From: Membranipora membranacea
Taxonomy: Eukaryota > Bryozoa > Gymnolaemata > Cheilostomatida > Membraniporidae
DNA: 64,000 nt
Direction: 5' to 3'
Assembly (NCBI GenBank): GCA_914767715.1
Contig: OU612067.1
Coordinates: 15,317,001-15,381,000 of the forward strand
In this document: positions 23,096 through 33,800 of the stretch, one piece after another
How the letters are laid out: each line of letters opens with the position of its first letter
How positions within the stretch are numbered: the stretch's first letter is position 1
Translations under genes and position numbers: made by a program
The notes under the pieces: generated by a model
What the model saw: the letters and a program-made list of their open reading frames with translations, nothing else
Told to the model about the DNA's origin: nothing
The model's database searches: none

Positions 23096-23600
23096 CTTCA
23101 TATAATATCACCTCATCATATATTACTTTATTATCTTTTTTGTCGTAGGTTATTTATTATGTTTTCGTTGATTGTCAGCTATTTTTATATATATCTTAGC
23201 ATTTGCTAAGTCATCATTACCCTACGCCTACATTATAGCTGGGTCTCATTGACCAAGTTAGCTTCACACCTCAACAATCATGAACATATATTTCAGGCTG
23301 CTCTATCCCATGCCCAACTTACAGGGGAATGTGCCAAAGAACTGAGATTCATTCTGGATCTTCTTACAGCTGATCTCAAATCTGAAATCACTGCCTGATG
23401 ATTTCTTCGTCTTAATGGTTCTGCTACAAAAAGGTCGATTTTATTATTATTAAAACTCAATTGGCAGGCATTATCATTCCAAAGATTGCTACCCATGAAT
23501 GTGGCGTAAAAGATAAATGTAAAGAAAGGCAATTAAACTGATGAAAATAGGAGCAACCAAACTTTTGATTGAACAAATTTACTGATTTGAATGGATCTTA
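23096..23600 (+). repeat. Direct repeat, copy 3, interrupted by a ~283-bp insertion
   Basis: Repeat homology runs from 23096 to about 23264 (ending GTTAGCTT) and resumes at about 23548 (AAAATAGGAGCAACC). In copies 1 and 2 these are contiguous. The 283-bp intervening segment is therefore an insertion. It holds a 42-codon protein-like open stretch (23270-23398, plus) ending in TGA. Confidence 0.7.
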
Positions 23601-23866
23601 TAGCTATAGCTTGACTTTATTTGGAAAATTTAGCTTATTCTGACTGATGCTATTTATCTTGTGAGGAGTATGGTTTTAGCCCGCATCCTGTATGATGCAG
23701 AAAAGGAGGCTTTATGTGGACTTGGATTCTCTAAAACATGTTTTCACCGTTGTTTTACCATTTCCTCTATGTCTTTGATGGTGTGCAAGCTAGTTCATGA
23801 AGAATTATAAACTAATAAGAAAGCTGATACAAAGATGCTGGACCTTGCAAGATTCTCTATGGGCTC

Positions 23867-24015
23867 TAAGAGAAATTTATAAGGTAGTGGGCACACCATC
23901 ATATACATAGAGGATATGGTACAAGAAGGGCCGTGAAAACATGTGTTAGAGAATCCAAGCCAACACAAAGATTTTTTTAGATTTTGACTCATTTGGCAAA
24001 GCAGGGTGTACCAAT
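23867..24015 (+). repeat. Second copy of the 148-bp block
   Basis: Near-identical to 21157-21304 in the same orientation. Here it is not followed by the dispersed repeat, so the two blocks moved independently at least once. Confidence 0.85.
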
Positions 24016-24784
24016 AACCTCGGCGTAGGTGATGAGTGTGTACATACATACCGTACCTCTGCCTTTTAATATATCACTACTACTGCTCTCTTACTTTTCA
24101 TGCCTCAGTGAGTGGACCTTTTTGTCATATTCATAAACATTATGTATCATATATAGTATACTTTTATTGGCATAAATCTCATTTGTTTAAAATGTTTTTC
24201 CCCCAAATTTTGACGTAATGCTTTTGGTACGTTATAGAAAACATCAGTCCAGGATGATATTGTTTGCCAAAAAAAGAGTATATGTATCTCTTCAAAGATA
24301 ACATAAGTTCATAGTTGCAGTGTTGGTTGTGAGTTTGTGTACTGCTGCGACTGTATATGAAGGGGTGACAAAGCTTTCGGCGTAATGATCAAGAGTAGAT
24401 TGGCCCCAGACTGACAGAAAAACTGAGGTGCAGTTCTGGTACTCACGTGGTTAACTAATTTAACTCCGCATAGTAAAACCATGTGTGCCAATGCCATTCA
24501 GGCTCAGATTGTACAGATTGTTCAGCTATGAGGTTACAATGATGATGCAAAAATAAGTTTTCATGGGCATGAAAGCTTTGATTTATTGTAGATCACTAAA
24601 CTTATGAAATCTTTGTTTCGTAAGACACGCTTGCTACACAAAATATTGCATTGCATTGCATTATTATCATCTCATCATTATCATTATCATCTCATCAACA
24701 TGACATCTTCATTTTGCTTTTTTTGCACCATTCTCTTTAAAACATCGTGAAATCCATCCATTCAAGATGATAGCATCTGCCAAA

Positions 24785-24950
24785 CGGAATCTTGATGATA
24801 ATTATTATTTGGCAGATTATTATTTGGCAGATTATTATTTGGCAGATTATATCATCTTATCAATATATATATTATTATCATCAAGATTATTTGGCAGATA
24901 GTTATTATTTGGCAGATGATATCATCTGCCAAATAATAATTATCTAGGGA
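24785..24950. repeat. ATTATTTGGCAGAT minisatellite with a perfect 38-bp palindrome
   Basis: Four to five copies of a unit around ATTATTTGGCAGAT are followed by a perfect palindrome. Its 19-bp arms are 24902-24920 and 24921-24939, with no spacer. It lies just upstream of the retrotransposon remnant. Confidence 0.8.
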
Positions 24951-25059
24951 ATCTAGGATATGATCTCGATGGCCGGTTTAAAATGCTATTTGAGCTACCC
25001 TTTGCAAACCTTGAAAGCGAGACAAAGGACAAGGCAAAAATCCGGAAAGTGAATTCAAC

Positions 25060-27372
25060 GCGCAGCTGCTAGTTCAATATGGATGTATTTATCACCCAAA
25101 ATCCAGACGAAACTCCGACACACACTGACGAAATACTACGCCACATATCAGAGACGATGGTGAAGTTAGCTACAAAGTATACCGACAGGTTCATCATCGG
25201 CGGTGACTTCAATCACCTGCAGATTGATGACATCGCGACACTCTTCGACCTAACAAACATTGTCAATTTCCCAACCTAAGGTGTTCACGAACATAACGGA
25301 GTTGAAGACTGCAAACCCAGAAAAGCTTGCGCCACTCCAGGACAGCGACCATGATATCGTGTATGTACCGAGCACGGGATATGCCCCCCCAAACCACCAT
25401 CACTGACATAGTAAACAAACACTGCCCCATGAAGTATAAAAAGCAATCCAAGCCCGCCACGCCTTGGTTTGACAATCTTGCTAGAAAATTACGCAACGCA
25501 AAAAACAAATCTATGAAAAATGGCAGGACAACCTCGAAATACTTTGGCAAGTTATTAAACGGCCATCTGAGAAAAGCTAAAAAGAGATGGGTAGCAGAGA
25601 AGCTGGGAGAGAACAACTCCAAAATCACATGGAGAACCATCAAATCTCTGACCGCCAAGGATAAATCCAGCTCTGCAAAACCGTACTGCACAATAGATGA
25701 TCAGCTGATGACCACCTCCACTGCTGCAGAGACGCTGGATAAATACTTCACCAGCATCTCCGGCACTCCATCAGACCTAGACACTGACGTACTGCTAGCG
25801 ACTCTTCCCGATCACGAGATATGCGTCAGCGTCGGACAGGTAAAACACTTGCTAAATAGTAAAGACACCAGCAAGTCGACCTGCTCGTCTGATTTTCCAT
25901 CGTGGGTGTCTAAGCTATGTAGTGAAGATATCTGTGTGCCATTGTGTGATCTCATTAATGATTGTTTGCTTAAGGGAATTTTTCCTGATGTTTGGAAACA
26001 AGCAGAAGTGATACCATTTGAGAAAACTAAATCTGTAAACAACCCAACTGATTTTAGACCTATATCACTACTGTGGAATCTAGGAAAGGTTTTAGAGAGA
26101 GCAATCATGTTTTTCTATTCCAAAGTGGTGTTACCAACCATAGGCTCCGATCAGTTTGCGTATCAGAAAGGCAAAAGCACCACCGATGCCATTCTCTCAG
26201 CAGTTGACAGATGGATGGAAATGCTCGATGAAAAGATCCACAGTATCCCCATAGCCTTCCTAGACATGTCTAAGGCGTTTGATCGCATGGATAAGTCCAA
26301 GCTTCTCACCATGCTGGCAGAAAGAGGTGTGAGTAGACGAATCGTGGCTATAGTTGAGAGTTTTCTGAGCGGCCGCTGTCAATATGTAAGGTTGGGCAAC
26401 TCCAAAAGTGCCGACCAACCTGTGAACAACGGGACGCTGCAGGGTACACTGCAGGGACCAATATTCTGGCTGTTATATATAGACACTCTTACCACTACCT
26501 CAACTGAAACCATCAAATATGCCGACGACATTACTTTCACACCAAACCACACCTCCGACGCCAACAACAATCTTCAGACCGCCATCGACGAGACCACTAG
26601 ATGGTGCAGCAACCACAACATGATCGCTAATCCGAAGAAGTCTGTCACCATTCCCATCTCTAACATCCACAACAACTTCGTCCCTGAAGCACCCACCTTC
26701 ACAATGAATGGTGAGCAGATCTCGAACGAGACCAGCACCAAGTTTTTCGGCGTCATTATTGATGAACATCTGACATTCAAAGATCACGTGGATCAGGTTA
26801 TAAAGAAAACCCGTGGTCTTGTGTACTCACTACTAGACCTGAAGAGATCAGGAGTACCGAAACGCATCATGAGAAAATTCTACACAACATGCATTCGACC
26901 AATCATCCTTTACGCCTGCATGTCCTGGTACTCATTCACAACCGGTGAGCAGAGACTGCGGCTAGTAAGACTAGAAAACTTTGCTCTGAAGATCATGGAC
27001 CCAAGCAGCCGAGACTAAGATGAACGCGTTCAAACAGCCGAAATAGTGCCCATTCTCACTCTACTCGAAGACACCAGCAAGAGTTTCATCAATCGCATCA
27101 TGGGCAGCCCTGAACATTGTCTCCACCAGCTAGCCCATAGCTATACTCCTGCAGCACCCCCTCGGTGATCCGCCCGCCTAGACCTGCCCATACCACCATC
27201 CACTCGAACCGAACTCCGATCGAAGTGTCCGCTCATTTTCTATCATAGTGTTTAAAAGTCACTCTCGATTCCATTTTTTTGTTTTTATATCCAATGAATA
27301 ATTTGTAAAATCTCTGATCAAATATAAAGCAACTATAAATAAATAAATATAAATAAAATAAATAAATAATTA
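25060..27372 (+). mobile_element. Degenerate non-LTR (CR1/L2-like) retrotransposon
   Basis: Endonuclease-domain remnants are at 25079-25276 (IIGGDFN motif) and, in another frame, 25282-25400 (TNITELK and SDHDIV). A reverse-transcriptase ORF follows (25327-27018), with about 50 more homologous codons past its stop. The 3' end is an (AATA)n-type tail at about 27333-27372, as expected for target-primed elements. Most of the 5' end, including any ORF1, is missing. The clade assignment is by eye from RT motifs and tail type. Confidence 0.85.
25327..27018 (+). pseudogene. Reverse transcriptase ORF of the non-LTR element, disrupted
   Basis: The frame is open for 563 codons but is only part of a larger pol. 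RT motifs in order are FRPISLLWNLGKVLE (about 26053), AFLDMSKAFDRMD (about 26258), GTLQGTLQGPIFWLLYID (about 26431) and KYADDITF with the YADD catalytic box (about 26514). The C-terminal region has the usual connection segment. Upstream endonuclease homology is in a different frame: a C7 run near 25384 marks one shift, and about ten codons are lost near 25277. A TAA at 27016 cuts off a further in-frame homologous stretch ending near 27168. The copy is therefore almost certainly inactive. Confidence 0.85.
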
Positions 27373-29190
27373 AAGAACTGATAATCCATTGAACTAAATC
27401 TTTAAGAAGATCCATGTGTGTTGTCCCAACGCTGAATTCTATCCAAGTCCTCTTGATCCAATATTCTGTGTACTGTTTAGACAGTTATATATAGTTTACC
27501 TATTTTCACATGATGCTATCATATGCCAATTAAATACGGTATTGCACATGCTCTCAGGATATGTGTTCATATTTATCCGATTCATTATACAATATGAATA
27601 CAATAAAGAATCATGTAGGCTACGAATTTCTTCTATCAGTTATGTAACGTATTACATAGTACGTAATAAATATTTCTTTCCACAACAATGATTTAGTTTT
27701 GATTGTTATTCTCATCACTGATATTATGGCTTATCAGAACAGATGTCAAAACAAATGCTGCAGTATACCATTTTGCCAATGCATTTTCAGCTCATTGGGT
27801 GATAATATTGCTTGTTTTAATAAACATTTTTAACCTATTTCCGCCTTTTTTCTAATCTTCAACCTTCATGCTATACACAATATACACCATTGTCATTGTG
27901 TGATAGGAGACATAGGCCATGGGTTATCTTGGTTTTTTAAATAGTTGATTTACATGCGATAAATTGAGAGAATTCGGCCGACAAAGTTTGGAAATGTTGC
28001 AGTACTTGATATGTCTATCAATTGTAACACATAAATCTGTATTGAATGATATAACCCATATCAAAAACCCAACAACATACAGACATAGATTGAATTGTTC
28101 TCACAAAATGTGTCAGACGGTCTAAGTTTTGGCATCAAGGGATAAAGGACACGTTTATGAGTGACGGCAGAATAGTTATTGGGAGCCAGATGCGGACAAG
28201 TCAAAAGATGGACTGTAACGAGCGTCATTGTTGTCTGAATGATGGGCATCATCTGCATAATACCTCTGCTGTCTAGATCTAGTAACAATTGTCTTGCATT
28301 TTGACTTTGATGATCAGCCTTAGATTTGCTCAATGTACACTTCCCAAAATTACCCCTGTCCTTCTCTACAGAACCTTAAAAGACCTTTCAAGCCAAAGGA
28401 GACAATTTTCTCAATTCAATCTTAATGCCTGACCCCTTAGTCATGACAGGCCATCGTAATATGGAAGAAGTTTTTCAATCTCTGATAGCTTTGGGTGCCA
28501 TATGTTATACTGACATACTGTGTCCTAGTGGCCTGACAGTGCAGAATATTGTGAATGGTTAATTAAGTAAAACGTGTTGCCAGTGAGATCCGGGAGTTCA
28601 AAATGTTGACATTGAGAATATCATACTCTTACATGACTATTTGAACCCGTATGTTTCATTTGTCACCTTGTTTTGACAATTATTCTGTACAAAGTGTGGT
28701 CAAATTGTTACTGAATGAGGATAAAAAGATCTTCACTAGCTTTCTGATAAAATGATTGGAGTTAAAGAGCGAGTGAATACTGCTGTGTCATTGCCGCGTG
28801 ATCCTGAACAAAGATGTGACATTTTATTGCCAACCGGCTACTGTGGTTTTCTGAATGTCAATCCTCTCACTGTCTTAATTGGCCCCTTGTTTCACAATCT
28901 TTCTGATTTAAGTGTCTTAATGAGAATAAGAAAAACTTCATTTGCTTTCTTAAAAAAATATTGCTGTTATAGAACTAATACTGTTGCGTCATTGTTGCGT
29001 GATCCTAGAACAGACGTGAGCGTTTTTGGACAACTAGCTACTGTGGTTGTCAAGCGTCTTAATGTTTAGGTGATGTCTTGGGGCTAGGGCATCGTTTTTT
29101 TATGCTTTGACCTTGTGACATGTAGCTTATGTGACCAAGCATCTTATTAATAAGTTATTGTCTTGGGGTTGAGGCATCGCTATTTTTATC
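27373..29190. other. Intergenic, no supported gene; diverged direct repeats at its right end
   Basis: No exon chain was found. From about 28697 to 29065 a diverged ~200-bp direct repeat is visible (shared CATTGCCGCGTGATCCT versus CATTGTTGCGTGATCCT). Shorter repeats (GTCTTGGGG..AGGGCATCG near 29075, GTCTTGGGG..AGGCATCG near 29159) lead up to the decarboxylase promoter. Confidence 0.5.
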
Positions 29191-29201
29191 CTTTGAGTTA
29201 G

Positions 29202-29298
29202 TGACGTAAAATGATTGTGGTTTACTGTATGATAAGTATTTGATTGATAAGGTATTGTCTGGTGCGAAGATTGATGAGGGTCCCCAGCCGCTATAAAA
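29202..29298 (+). promoter_or_regulatory. Decarboxylase gene promoter: CRE-like site and TATA box
   Basis: TATAAAA is at 29292-29298 and a CRE-like TGACGTAA at 29202-29209, about 90 bp upstream. A start near 29322-29325 (TTCACATCAG) would be at normal distance from the TATA box. A candidate first exon ends at CATCCAG|GTTGGTG (29414). The factors that bind (CREB/ATF family) are inferred from the motif only. Confidence 0.6.
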
Positions 29299-29321
29299 GA
29301 GCTGGCCATCAGATTCACATC

Positions 29322-30587
29322 AGTATTTTGGAGCTAAACCCAAGAGCCAACAACTGTTTTGAGGATCGTCTGCATTTTCTATCATCTGATCGCCTGTCTT
29401 TCTTATCCATCCAGGTTGGTGAAAGAAATAAAATGTAATCTAAATGAGCTGAAAACACTTTGGTGATTCCGTTCCACTTATTTTTTAAATAAAAACTGGG
29501 TGATGTACTTGCATAGTACAATGGCAACTGAAACTTTTCTGATGAATGTGTGATGAGTTTTACTAGGAAAACCACCTGTAATTTTACTGAATTGAGATTT
29601 CATTTGTTTGACAAATCTGTATTTTCAGTGGTGATTTGTTTTAAACATAAGACAATTGATTTCAAATACTTACCCTTAATTGCAGATTTGAATTGATTTG
29701 TCATGTTCTGCTAAATGCTAAAATGATTTTCAGATATTCTCATTAGAGAGACCTGTTTACCTGAACCTAAGTAACTGACAGAGCCTAATAATGTCTGTGC
29801 TTGAATTGCTACCGCAATGTACTACAACCTGTTGGCGTTGAGTATCGTTTTTTTTTTGGAAGGCCATAGTCATGATGATTGTAGAGTTTGGCATTCCATG
29901 TCTATGCAATTTCGGTTTACACAACACACACATATAGATTTTTGTATATCAGTTATGTCCCCAGTAATGATATTCACACCAAAGGGCTAAGAGAAAAATC
30001 GAAAGAAAATATTGGTACAAATTTCGAATGATTTGAAAATTACGCTATCACCAATTTGGAGTTCATTTTCCAAACGCATTTGATTTTTTTTATGATGATT
30101 TTATTTGATCTGAGTTCCAATTGATCAAGCTGCTTCGAGTGATGCCACATGACTCTGGATTTGGTTTTCCTGAACTGTGGAATCAATTGGTGGAAAAGAG
30201 GTTAAGACTAAGGAAATCCATCATTCAACCCAGTATATTATTCTGGATCTGCAGTGTGACCTGTAAATGATTAGACAAAGTTCCATTATTTAAAATGATA
30301 GAATTACTACTTTTATAAGGATAATATGCAAATGATGAGTATCAAAGGAGATTCCAGGAATTTAATCTGATCATTCATGCTTACAGGAGATATATTGGAA
30401 GCATCTGAATTTCCATACAACCAATTTGTTCAGTCAGACTTGGAGACTTTTGAGCCTTCACACAAAATACGACAGCAAACGCTGTAGAAGAGCCAAAAGG
30501 ATAATTCACAGGCTTAGGCAAAAGGATTCTTTTCTGCAAGTGCGACTTTACAGAAAGCTCCGACAGGATTTACACTCCAAGTAACTA
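29322..30587 (+). other. Putative 5' UTR exons of the decarboxylase gene
   Basis: Two non-coding exons fit splice consensus: about 29322-29414, and 30387-30587 (acceptor TTACAG, donor AACTA|GTAAGT). Joining 30587 to the coding exon at 30817 makes an in-frame TAA just upstream of the start codon region. That supports translation starting inside the 30817 exon. Confidence 0.5.
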
Positions 30588-30850
30588 GTAAGTTTTATAG
30601 AGGATTAAATAAAGTTTTATGCGAATATAATTTAGCATAGCCATCATTCATTGCACCTAACATTTTTTGTCTTCTCATGCTGCTTGACATTTGGCAAGGG
30701 ATTTTGTGCCGCGTTGCAACTTGTGTTACTGGTGGTGGTTTTTGACTCCGGAGGGCTCTCCTAAAACTGATAAATAGTTTTTAATAAATTGTAATGCTTC
30801 ATTCTTTACTTTGCAGAGGTATTGACTGCAGTAACTTGTTCAGACAAACC

Positions 30851-33800
30851 ATGGCCATGGATGGTGAAGCACTGAAGAAACACAGCGCAGAATTGTGTGA
30901 TTACATATCAGACTACTGGGGGAATATCAGAGACAAAGCGCCATTACATAACGTCAAACCAGGTAGGATGATTGGGACCAAACAGTCACTGTATCTGCTC
31001 CCATCGATTAGGTCAAAACCGTAACAACATCCCAACTACATATGTTATAAATAGTTATCAAAATCTTGGCAAGGTTTTTCAGATCAGATCATTATACAAA
31101 GCTACCAGCATAGGTATTAATATTTTTTTCCACTTATCATTGTCTGTAAGGACAAATGAGACAAAATGGAAGGAAATTAAATGTTATTAGAAATCATCCT
31201 TCATAAAACTGTACATTTAGAGTAAAATCACCATCAAAAACTGATCACAAGGTTAATTTATTTACTCTCCATTATAACTTTGCATGACGTTGGGTCATAA
31301 CTACCATCTGAATTCTTTCAAGCCTAGACACTTTCCATTCAAGTACATCAAATAACTCATAACTGAGTTTACAATTTTCCTCCAATCAACAATCTATTTG
31401 CGTCATTCGAAAATGTATAACCAGCAGTTAACAGGGCTACGCACAGCCCGATTATGAATGCATTCTTAGAATTCTGCTCTGCTCAAGAAAGGAAACCATC
31501 AAAGGATGTCACCTGTTGAAAGACAAATTGAATGATGTATATTTCTCTGTGTTGCAGGGTTTTTGACAACTGATGGTGTTCTACCTAGCAATGCCCCAGA
31601 TGAACCAGAAGATTTCAAGCACATATTGAATGATGTAGATAAATTCATTATGCCAGGGGTAAGACTCGATTGCATAAAAGTAGAGGCCAACCCTACAAAA
31701 CTCTTTTTGCGGCAACATTTTCATGCTTTTTCTTGTTTCATTAATTATATTTGCAATATCCCCATTTACTCTATATTGACATTTTGAAATGCTTCAGATG
31801 GATGACTAGAATGATGTTTACAGGGGTTGTGTAATGGGATCAGCGCAGTTTCATGAGTTTGAAACTTTAATGGCCTTGAATTGCCCATTTATTGCTTCTT
31901 GCAACTTATAAAAAGGAGAAGAAAGTTTCTTTCACATTATACCACATATATTAGTAGCTGCATACGCAATCATTAATGACCATCGAGACATTTGGCGAGG
32001 GGGAAACCATTAAAGAAAAATCACTGCTTGGGCACAAACAAAAAACAGAGGCTAACTGTTGCCAACAAAATCTAAAGCAATAACTTTTCGCATACCGAGC
32101 CAAACTACATCCTTGATCAAAGTTGAAATGATCTACAAAAAATTATTAATCGACACATCTTTTACATTTATCCAGATTACAGTGGTATGATACAGCATAG
32201 AATTTTTAATTTTTTTATAAAAAGTGCCATTTAATATGTATATATTACTTAATCATTTTAAAAAACTATGATACTACAGGAAAAAATGTGTTGAGATGCG
32301 TTAATGCTTGACAGACCAGATGTCATCGCTGTGTCCAGGCGCATATTTTTTTTTTTAATTATAGTTACATTTACAATTTACAATAGGATTGGGGAAGGCT
32401 TGTTGAGGCATCTGTAATGGCTGTTCTGCAGAAAAACAGCCAATTACACATGATATATTTATATGAAGCTTGTGTTTTTCACAGGACTTGTTGCTCATGT
32501 AAACTTATGACCTTTTAGTGAAATGCTGTTGTAATATGATCATTATCAAAGATTTTGCTTATTTCTTATGTAACAGATTACTCAATGGCAGCATCCAAAT
32601 TTCCATGGGTTCTTCGCTGCTGGCTGCTCATATCCCTCAGTTCTGGGAGACATGCTGAGTGGAGCGATAAACTCTATAGGATTCTCCTGGGTATGTTTAT
32701 TAAAGGTTGATTAAAAGGTTGATTAAAGGTTGATTAAAAAAGGTTGATTAAAAGTTGATTAAAGGTTGATTAAAAAAGGTTGATTAAAGGTTGATTAAAG
32801 GTTGATCAAAAGGTTGATTAAAGGTTGATTAAAGGTTGATTAAAAGGTTGACACGCTCAATATGGTTTGACATATTTTACGAGTTCGGGTACATGATACT
32901 TTATTAAAAGATGTTATCTCTTCTATTGTCGTGAGGGTGTAACTCCCAATTAAGCTAATGTATATATGTGACAACAATTCCGGATTAGCTGTACTAATCG
33001 TGAACCATAAATAAATTGATGTAGGCCCATACCAACCTCACTCACTTGTGGAATATCTCCCAAGCATGATGAATTCAAATTACACCTGCTTTGTACAAGC
33101 ACAGCGATGCTTGAACTTTTAACTGTTCAACCAAGGAGTTTAAAGACAACCCAGGAGTTAAAGAGTGACTTTAACTCCTTGGTTCAACTAAGCAATATTA
33201 TCAATCATAATTGTTTTTTTTTTTTAAGATTTTATTGGCATAATTTTCATTCGATGAGAATGTTTTCATCATCATTACAGTTTACATTCATCATCATCAT
33301 TCATTCATCATTTACAGAATAGCAGCCCATCTTACACTGAACTGGAGATTGTAGTGATGAACTGGTTTGCTAGACTGTTACAGCTCCCTGAGAAGTTTAT
33401 ATTCTCAAAAGAGCAGACTGGAGGTGGTATATTGCAAGTAAGTTCTATCAGTTTGCTTGGTTTTTTCAATTATGGATCGGCAGTGTATCATCAACCGCCA
33501 AGAATTGTGTAGTAGGAAAACGTTGATTTTAATACACTCATATTGATGACTGACTATGCAGTTATTTTTCTATTATTGTTAGACAGTTGTCCCTTCAGTC
33601 TAAAGTGAATCAACATAAATAGACCCGTCACTCTTATAGAATGCAAGCAGGCTTAGGTCAAGGCCAAATAATAGGACTTTTTTACATTCATTCACAATCA
33701 GATCCACACCATCCACTGCAACGACAATCTACCAATTCTTTACAAGTGACAGTTTCGCTCAATTTTTCATTGAGTGGGACAGTATAAGAAATAGGCCTGG

